A stretch of 10,897 nucleotides of DNA from Chloroflexota bacterium. GTDB lineage: Bacteria > Chloroflexota > Dormibacteria > CF-121. The notes below the pieces were generated by a model that saw only the letters and a program-made list of their open reading frames with translations, was not told the DNA's origin and did not search any database. Below are positions 7,083 through 10,897 of this stretch, one piece after another. The stretch's first letter is position 1, and every line of letters begins with the position of its first letter. The position numbers and the translations under genes were made by a program. The stretch covers positions 1 through 10,897 of the forward strand of contig VBFX01000018.1 of NCBI GenBank assembly GCA_005889395.1. Reading direction: 5' to 3'.

Positions 7083-7124
7083 ACAGACCGGTAAGGTTAC
7101 CTAGATCCCCGGGTAACAGTCTGT
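7083..7124. repeat. Nested inverted repeat upstream of the NusG-like gene (leader hairpin or operator)
   Basis: The outer arms ACAGAC (7083-7088) and GTCTGT (7119-7124) pair perfectly. The inner arms GTTACC (7096-7101) and GGTAAC (7112-7117) pair perfectly around a 10-base loop. The left side carries a 7-base bulge, the right side a single A. A competing pairing exists, since GGTAA (7090-7094) can pair with TTACC (7097-7101), so two alternative folds share one strand. There is no T tract after either arm, so it is not a simple intrinsic terminator. The position, just before an antiterminator gene heading a long operon, suits either an RNA signal or a protein-binding site. Confidence 0.5.
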
Positions 7125-7160
7125 GCCCTCAAGGCGTATACAACGCCACTGTGGAGCTCG

Positions 7161-7188
7161 AGCCGCGAGGGTCGCTGGATTCGCGGCT
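7161..7188. repeat. Inverted repeat in the gap after the response regulator
   Basis: AGCCGCGA (7161-7168) and TCGCGGCT (7181-7188) are perfect 8-base complements around a 12-base loop. Three more positions on each side pair, with one G/T mismatch. No T run follows on the minus strand, so a classic terminator is unlikely. It lies between the response regulator and the NusG-like gene and could be an operator or a transcript-stabilising hairpin. Confidence 0.4.
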
Positions 7189-7235
7189 TGACTTCCGAGA
7201 GCAACGGGAGCCGCAAGGACGGGCCGCCGGGCGCA

Positions 7236-7265
7236 CGCCGAACGGTAAACAGTTTGTTATCGGCG
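7236..7265 (-). terminator. Weak hairpin just after the response regulator stop
   Basis: CGCCGA (7236-7241) and TCGGCG (7260-7265) are perfect complements with 18 bases between them, which themselves contain AAAC-A-GTTT. It begins 2 bases past the stop codon, where a terminator would be expected, but no T tract follows in the direction of transcription. A weak or factor-assisted terminator, or a 3' stabilising stem, are both possible. Confidence 0.25.
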
Positions 7266-7266
7266 G

Positions 7267-7980
7267 TCAGGACGCGACCGGCTGCGGACGCGGCATTTCG
7301 AATTTGTAGCCAAAGCCGCGCGACGCCTGAATATAAAAACCGGCGGTGAGATGCGGCTGAATCTTCCGACGAAGCCGCTGGACATAGACGTCGACGGCCT
7401 TGGGCGTGCCCACGAACCGGTCGCCCCAGGCGATTCGCATCAACTGGTCCCGGCTCAAGACGCGATTGGCGTTCTCCATCAAGGCATGCAGCAGGGACAG
7501 CTCGCGCGGTGTCAGGGGCACCCGGTCGCCGTTGACCAGGGCGTGCATCTGCTGCAGGTTGAGCGAGATCTCGCCGATCGAGATGTTCTGGTCCTGCCAG
7601 CGCTGGCCCCGGACCTGTTCGGCCCGCCGCAGCAAGGCGTGCACGTGGGCGACGAAGAGCCGCGGCGAAAACGGCTTGATCATGTAGTCGTCGGCCGCCA
7701 CCATCAAGGCTCGGAAAATGTGCTCCTCGTCGCCGCGCTCGGAGAGGACCATGAGGGGGCGATAGGGGTTGAGCTGGCGGATCTGCTGACAGAGGCGCAA
7801 CCCGTCTGGACGCTGGGTCGCCGGTTCGATGATGACCAGATCGACGAGGGACGATTGGAGGATGACCAGCGCCGTGTCCCCGTCGACCGTGGGATGGACG
7901 CGGTGTCCCTCATGCTTCAGCAGCGACGCCAGGACCTCCTGCTGAAGCGGATCTCTGTCGATGGTTAGGATGGTGGCCAC
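7267..7980 (-). CDS. OmpR/PhoB-type response regulator with an atypical receiver domain
   Basis: 237 aa: receiver domain at about 3-120 and winged-helix DNA-binding domain at about 130-230 (LTPRELSLLHALMENANRVLSRDQL, then VDVYVQRLRRKIQ and RGFGYKF). The conserved switch residues S80 (VLS) and K102 (IKPF) are present. The phospho-acceptor position, where the family has Asp, is E52 (DLVIIEP). The acidic pair reads D8-R9 (TIDRDP), so the second acidic, Mg-binding residue is replaced by Arg. Normal Asp phosphorylation is therefore unlikely; the protein may be locked active or be controlled by a ligand or partner. No histidine kinase is in the window. The start is GTG 7980 with AAGGGAAG about 7 bases upstream. 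Lying 212 bases before the NusG-like gene on the same strand, it is a plausible regulator of the polysaccharide operon (inference). Confidence 0.9.
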   Translation of the reverse strand: MATILTIDRDPLQQEVLASLLKHEGHRVHPTVDGDTALVILQSSLVDLVIIEPATQRPDGLRLCQQIRQLNPYRPLMVLSERGDEEHIFRALMVAADDYMIKPFSPRLFVAHVHALLRRAEQVRGQRWQDQNISIGEISLNLQQMHALVNGDRVPLTPRELSLLHALMENANRVLSRDQLMRIAWGDRFVGTPKAVDVYVQRLRRKIQPHLTAGFYIQASRGFGYKFEMPRPQPVAS

Positions 7981-8099
7981 GCCGAACTTCCCTTATGTAG
8001 ACACGAATGGACCAAGCGTCGACCGCGGCACCCTCATGTGTCTTCCCCGCCTCTATCGCCTGGCCAGTCAGATGATGATTCCCGCGCGCTCCGCATCGA

Positions 8100-8127
8100 A
8101 GACTACCAGCAGTGATTTTCCTGTCAA
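8100..8127 (-). promoter_or_regulatory. Possible promoter of the response regulator gene
   Basis: On the minus strand TTGACA (8127-8122) is followed by 16 bases and TAGTCT (8105-8100). The -35 is perfect; the -10 keeps only the TA...T positions. It would give a leader of about 110 bases before GTG 7980. Confidence 0.4.
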
Positions 8128-8204
8128 AGGGATTGCGGCGATTCTTGTGACTTTCCGTGCAAAGATCGCCCCCTCCTGTAAAGCAAATACACGACAGGTC
8201 AAGC

Positions 8205-8285
8205 TGAGCAGGCAACCCGTTCGTGCTAAGGGCCGGCTGAGGCCGGGCGCCCCAAACGCGACCAGCACGATTGGACGGGTGCTCA
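8205..8285. other. Long interrupted stem: candidate structured RNA or operator
   Basis: The 81 bases fold on themselves almost end to end. TGAGC (8205-8209) pairs with GCTCA (8281-8285). ACCCGT (8215-8220) pairs with ACGGGT (8275-8280). TCGTGCT (8221-8227) pairs with AGCACGA (8264-8270). GGG (8230-8232) pairs with CCC (8250-8252), and CCGGC (8233-8237) with GCCGG (8242-8246) around a TGAG loop. Bulges are 8210-8214, 8271-8274 (ttgg) and 8247-8249. That is 26 pairs in 81 bases. It does not match tRNA, SRP RNA or the riboswitch classes I can recall. The strand of transcription is not decided. On the minus strand it would lead toward AGGAGG at 8177-8172 and the response regulator; on the plus strand it precedes the peptide gene. 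Confidence 0.5.
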
Positions 8286-8314
8286 ATTTCTTATAGTGAC
8301 ATGGCCCGGATGCG

Positions 8315-8332
8315 CGGCGGAGCATTCCGCCG
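8315..8332. repeat. Short perfect stem-loop
   Basis: CGGCGGA (8315-8321), loop GCAT, TCCGCCG (8326-8332). It is a 7-base perfect stem with no T tract after it on either strand, so it is not an obvious terminator. It lies 30 bases to the right of the large structured element. Confidence 0.4.
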
Positions 8333-8490
8333 GAGGCGACGGGCGATCGGCCGGCCGCAGTTCGGGTCCCGTGTAAAGTCCCAGTTGCCAAATTCCGCCC
8401 GCCTTGACATACCCGCAAGATGCCATGGCGTGTGGCTAAGACAACGCGACACCGCCGATGGGCGAATCCTGGCAGGTTATCGGACGGCCG

Positions 8491-8519
8491 TTGTGCATTG
8501 AGTCGGCAGCCTGTATGAT
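8491..8519 (+). promoter_or_regulatory. Sigma70-type promoter of the small peptide gene
   Basis: TTGTGC (8491-8496), a 17-base spacer, then TATGAT (8514-8519), one mismatch from TATAAT. Transcription would start near 8526, giving a leader of about 29 bases that contains the GAGGGGTGA ribosome binding site. It is the best promoter in the window and supports the small frame downstream as a real gene. Confidence 0.65.
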
Positions 8520-8541
8520 GCGTAGGCTTTCGGCCGCAAGA

Positions 8542-8550
8542 GAGGGGTGA
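8542..8550 (+). promoter_or_regulatory. Ribosome binding site of the small peptide gene
   Basis: GAGGGGTGA, a close match to the anti-Shine-Dalgarno complement, ends 4 bases before TTG 8555. The surrounding 11-mer AGAGAGGGGTG (8539-8549) recurs exactly at 8854-8864, ahead of the XRE-TPR gene. Confidence 0.65.
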
Positions 8551-8554
8551 TACT

Positions 8555-8785
8555 TTGAAAGTCCGCTGGCGCCTGACCATTGGCCTGACCTCGTTGGCCG
8601 CCGCGATTCTCCTGACCTTCCCGGCGAATGCGGCCCGGCAGCTCGAGCGCCAGGTTGGCGAAATCTGGCCAAACGGGTTGGATTCGGTGGCCGTGATCTG
8701 GCCGAACAGTGATGTGATCGATCCCAGTGGGCCCAGCGACTCTGGAACCGAGCTCGACCAGGCAGGCGGGGACATTTCTCAGTAA
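8555..8785 (+). CDS. Small secreted peptide precursor with two IWPN motifs
   Basis: 76 aa from TTG 8555. Not a family I recognise. Residues 1-26 form a clear Sec signal peptide: MKVRWR, a hydrophobic stretch LTIGLTSLAAAILLTF, then P-ANA before AR. The mature part, about 50 aa, contains EIWPNGLD (36-43) and VIWPNSDV (47-54), an exact IWPN repeat 11 residues apart, followed by an acidic, Ser/Gly-rich tail (DPSGPSDSGTELDQ). It has no Cys and no membrane anchor. A good promoter and ribosome binding site precede it, and the XRE-TPR regulator starts 85 bases after its stop on the same strand. This is the layout of secreted signal peptides next to their TPR receptors (PlcR-PapR, Rgg-SHP). The signalling role is inference; a small exported structural or stress protein is the alternative. 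Confidence 0.65.
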   Translation: MKVRWRLTIGLTSLAAAILLTFPANAARQLERQVGEIWPNGLDSVAVIWPNSDVIDPSGPSDSGTELDQAGGDISQ

Positions 8786-8870
8786 AATCGTGTAGCTCAG
8801 CCTCATCGGCGGCGAGCGCATCGGTCCGGCGATAAGGCGAAATTCGTACGAGCAGAGAGGGGTGGGAGAG

Positions 8871-10196
8871 GTGGCGTCGCAGACTCGGATGAGGAACCGG
8901 AGTCCAAGGACGCCCGAAGAACTCGGGGCTCGAATCCGCAAGGCGAGAATGAGCCTGGGGCTCAGCCTCGCCGACGTGGCCCAGCAGGACTTCAGCCGGG
9001 CTTTCCTCAGCCAGATTGAATTGGGGCGCTCTCGCCCGTCGACAAAGATCCTTCAGATCATCGCCGAGCGGCTCAGGCGCCCGGTCGAGTATTTCTTGCA
9101 GGACCCTGAGTCGTCGTCGACCCTGCTGGAGTTGCGGCTTGCCGAGGCCACGACACGGATCCGGCGCGGGGACGGGGAGCACGCGAAAGCGCTGATGACC
9201 GAACTGCTGGCCCGACCGCAGATCGCCCCGGAGATCCGGGCGCGAGCTCAGCTCGTGCTCGCCGAGGCATTGTTGCGACTCCGCGCCATCCCCGAGGCGA
9301 TCGATGTGCTGCGGGTGGCCATCAGGGCCAGCGAGGCGTCGGGTTGGCGCGCCCTCAAGGTCGAACTCTTCGACCGCATGGGCACCGCCCATTATCAGCT
9401 GCGTCATCCCCACGAGGCTGGCCGCTGGTGGGACAAGGCGATGAGCGCCTACGAGGACGCGGAACTCGCCGACCCGCTGCTCAAAGCGAGGATCCTCGGG
9501 CATCGCGCGAACCTGCACTATGTTGCCGGCCAGCCTCGGGAAGCCATCGCGGGCTACCAGGCGGCGATCGCGGCGGCTGAGCATGTGATGGATATGCAAG
9601 CCCTCGGCGGGATCTATGAAGGGCTCGCCGTATCGTTCCAGGGAACGGGCGATCTCACGCGCGCCCTCGAGTATGCGCAGCGCAGCCTGAGGCTGTTCGA
9701 CACGCTGCAGGACGTCCGGATGAGTGCCCAGCTGCGCAACAACATGGCCGAGATCCTGCTCAGTCAGGGACGTGCCAGGGAAGCGGAGGTGCTCTTCCTC
9801 GCCGGTGCTGAGCAGCTGGGACACGTTGGCGACCGCGACCTCCAACCGCACTTGCTCGCCGGCGCAGCCGAGGCCGCGCTCAACCAGGGGAACGGTGCGC
9901 GTGCCTCGTCGTACTTGACCCTCGCCTTAAGGGCGGCCGAGGCGTCGGCCGATCCGACGGCGAAGCTCGCCGCGGAGCGCGTCGCCGGTCGCGTCATGTC
10001 GGCGGCCGGCGAAGGCGAGGCGGCGCGCCGCCACTTCGAACGCGCGCTGGAGCTGGCGGCGGCGGTGGGCAGCCCGAACGATATGAGTCGGGTGGCATTC
10101 GACTACGGCCGAGCGCTGGAGTCGCAGGGTGATCAATCGCAAGCCCTGGTCCGTTACCGCCAGGCATACGAAGCGAGGCAGGCGGCCCACTCGTAA
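8871..10196 (+). CDS. XRE-family HTH regulator with a long TPR domain (RRNPP-like architecture)
   Basis: 441 aa from GTG 8871. The XRE/SinR-type helix-turn-helix is at about residues 16-76 (ELGARIRKARMSLGLSLADVA, then FLSQIELGRSRPSTKIL and PVEYFL). The rest, about 80-440, is all-helical with repeated TPR-like pairs such as GTAHYQLRHPHEAGRWWDKA, RANLHYVAGQPREAIAGYQAA, LAVSFQGTGDLTRALEYAQRS and ALESQGDQSQALVRYRQAYE, perhaps nine or more units. HTH plus TPR is the architecture of the peptide-sensing RRNPP regulators (Rgg, PlcR, PrgX) but is also found in regulators that bind proteins or other ligands. GTG 8871 is preferred over GTG 8862 because GAGGGGTG ends 6 bases before it; ATG 8889 is a third option. 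The small secreted peptide gene directly upstream is the candidate ligand source. It ends 8 bases from the oppositely oriented gene on its right. Confidence 0.88.
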   Translation: MASQTRMRNRSPRTPEELGARIRKARMSLGLSLADVAQQDFSRAFLSQIELGRSRPSTKILQIIAERLRRPVEYFLQDPESSSTLLELRLAEATTRIRRGDGEHAKALMTELLARPQIAPEIRARAQLVLAEALLRLRAIPEAIDVLRVAIRASEASGWRALKVELFDRMGTAHYQLRHPHEAGRWWDKAMSAYEDAELADPLLKARILGHRANLHYVAGQPREAIAGYQAAIAAAEHVMDMQALGGIYEGLAVSFQGTGDLTRALEYAQRSLRLFDTLQDVRMSAQLRNNMAEILLSQGRAREAEVLFLAGAEQLGHVGDRDLQPHLLAGAAEAALNQGNGARASSYLTLALRAAEASADPTAKLAAERVAGRVMSAAGEGEAARRHFERALELAAAVGSPNDMSRVAFDYGRALESQGDQSQALVRYRQAYEARQAAHS

Positions 10197-10204
10197 GGTC
10201 GGGG

Positions 10205-10825
10205 CTAGTCGCCGCGGGGCGCGACCAGCAGGATGTGGTCGCGATTGACCAGCATCAGCTTCCGCTCGATTGTGCTCGGCTCACCGGTACCGCTGAGGAA
10301 GTGCGCGGTGGCATCCGTGACCGGAACGAACTTCGTCGGAAGGTGCGACAGCACCGCGTCCAGTGAGGCGCCTCGGGCCAGATGCAGGTAGGCGCTGACC
10401 GTGAAGCGATGCGTATGGACCTGCACGTAGTGACGATCCTTGGGCACCCGCAGATCGGCATTGGCGTCGACGGCCATTTTGTTCAAGGCCTGCCACAGCG
10501 ACTTGCCATAGTCCGGGTCGACCTCCGCACGGCGCTCGATCGCCTCCGCGGGCGGCTGGCAGACCAACTCGATGCCGGTCTTGTTGATCAGATACTCGGT
10601 GAGCGGACCCTTCTGTGGTGTCGTGGTCATGTCACCATCGGTCGCGAATTCGACATCGGTCAGTCGCAGGAATCCCTCGCGCTCGTTGACAAAGTCGCTG
10701 AGTCGGACCGGCGCGGGCAACGCCAGGCGCCCGATGGCGCCGAACAGGGGGCCATAGACCTCCACCAGGAACTCGCGGTGGGCAAGCGGGAGCGTTTCAA
10801 GTGGGCGTGCCGGCTCGATTCTCAT
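10205..10825 (-). CDS. Uncharacterised protein with two diverged copies of a ~70-residue module
   Basis: 206 aa, no family assigned. There is no signal peptide or membrane helix, so it is probably cytoplasmic. Residues 19-90 and 132-203 line up: FLVEVYGPLFGAI with HYVQVHTHRFTVS; LSDFVNEREGFLRLTDVEF with LDAVLSHLPTKFVPVTDATAHF; YLINKTGIELV with MLVNRDHILLV. Each copy thus has an initial strand pair, an L.D.....FL/V.LTD core and a closing IN/VNxxxIxLV strand, suggesting a small beta-rich domain in tandem, joined by a helical, charged linker (92-125). The pattern recalls small uncharacterised bacterial domains ending in a VNRDHI-type strand, but I cannot name one with confidence. ATG 10825 is preceded by AT-rich DNA and no spaced ribosome binding site. 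The gene is tail to tail with the XRE-TPR gene, 8 bases apart. Confidence 0.7.
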   Translation of the reverse strand: MRIEPARPLETLPLAHREFLVEVYGPLFGAIGRLALPAPVRLSDFVNEREGFLRLTDVEFATDGDMTTTPQKGPLTEYLINKTGIELVCQPPAEAIERRAEVDPDYGKSLWQALNKMAVDANADLRVPKDRHYVQVHTHRFTVSAYLHLARGASLDAVLSHLPTKFVPVTDATAHFLSGTGEPSTIERKLMLVNRDHILLVAPRGD

Positions 10826-10827
10826 CC

Positions 10828-10836
10828 TATATATAT
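10828..10836 (-). promoter_or_regulatory. Possible -10 region of a leaderless transcript
   Basis: A run of alternating A and T (TATATATAT on the plus strand) ends 2 bases before ATG 10825, in otherwise GC-rich DNA. It could be a -10 element giving a transcript that starts at or very near the ATG. No clear -35 is seen. The rest of the right edge (10837-10897) shows no gene or site. Confidence 0.3.
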
Positions 10837-10897
10837 GTGGCGCGGGGCTAAGAGTTTGCGGCGAAGGGGTTTCGGCCTCTCAGCGAGGCTTGCGCGT

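Larger units (their letters stand above)
7981..8554. other. Divergent intergenic region without a convincing gene
   Basis: 574 bases between the start of the response regulator (leftward) and the start of the small peptide gene (rightward). Several frames are open on both strands but lack family resemblance, good starts and normal codon use. What it does hold: a rightward promoter (8491-8519), a possible leftward promoter (8100-8127), a large base-paired element (8205-8285), a 7-base stem with a 4-base loop (8315-8332), and AGGAGG on the minus strand at 8177-8172 followed by only short frames. Confidence 0.7.

Noticed and set aside
8205..8285. tRNA or TPP riboswitch in the structured element
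   Set aside because: There is a 7-base stem and a CTGAG segment, but no T-loop TTCGA, no anticodon arm and none of the other conserved TPP segments.
8404..8409. Perfect TTGACA on the plus strand
   Set aside because: No -10-like hexamer at 16-18 bases downstream, so it is not called as a promoter.
8301..8501. Small plus-strand frame in the intergenic region (starting ATGGCCCGG)
   Set aside because: Very Arg-rich, no ribosome binding site, and it overlaps a stem-loop and the promoter of the peptide gene. TATAGT at 8292-8297 with TTGGAC upstream has only a 15-base spacer.
8068..8775. A 235-codon minus-strand frame covering the intergenic region and the peptide gene
   Set aside because: No plausible ribosome binding site at its start, no recognisable motif, odd composition, and it lies opposite the better supported peptide gene and promoter. 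Only its last 32 codons look protein-like, and these are noted separately.
8436..9851. A 471-codon open frame on the minus strand opposite the XRE-TPR gene
   Set aside because: It is the antisense shadow of a strongly supported TPR gene in GC-rich DNA. Its translation is rich in Arg/Pro/His with no family motif.

Overview
The window is high-GC bacterial DNA (roughly two thirds G+C by eye) with tightly packed, overlapping genes, several GTG/TTG starts and few Shine-Dalgarno sites between overlapping genes. Nothing in it fixes the phylum. The mix (GDP-heptose genes, a NusG-like protein, an XRE-TPR regulator, a secreted PQQ-type propeller) would fit an uncultured soil-type lineage such as Chloroflexota/Dormibacterota or a relative, but that is a guess. 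No IS elements, CRISPR arrays, tRNA or rRNA were seen.

Minus strand, 7054 down to 1 (and beyond the window): a surface-polysaccharide operon. In order of transcription it holds a NusG/RfaH-type specialised antiterminator; gmhA, gmhB and hddA (three of the four steps from sedoheptulose 7-phosphate to GDP-D-glycero-alpha-D-manno-heptose; hddC is absent here); a polyprenyl-phosphate phosphoglycosyl transferase with two catalytic modules, of which the first has lost its catalytic residues; an NAD-dependent sugar epimerase/dehydratase whose C-terminus is broken by a frame-changing deletion; and a secreted PQQ-type beta-propeller with an unusual two-helix membrane hairpin inserted in the propeller. 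From gmhA to the epimerase the genes overlap by 1-8 bases, so they are almost certainly one transcript. Because of the deletion, the epimerase frame now runs without a stop into the propeller gene.

Minus strand, 7980-7267: an OmpR-type response regulator that lacks the phospho-acceptor aspartate (Glu instead) and the second residue of the acidic pocket (Arg instead), with no histidine kinase nearby. The 212 bases between it and the NusG-like gene are rich in inverted repeats.

The 574-base divergent region 7981-8554 holds no convincing gene. It contains a strong sigma70-type promoter facing right, a possible one facing left, and an 81-base element that folds into one long interrupted stem.

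Plus strand, 8555-10196: a small secreted peptide gene (76 aa, signal peptide, two IWPN motifs) followed by a 441-aa XRE-HTH/TPR regulator. The layout resembles the peptide-receptor pairs of the RRNPP quorum-sensing group and is the best candidate for an undescribed system: it lies upstream of, and divergent from, the atypical response regulator and the polysaccharide operon. Tail to tail with it, on the minus strand (10825-10205), is an unrecognised 206-aa protein built from two diverged copies of a roughly 70-residue module.
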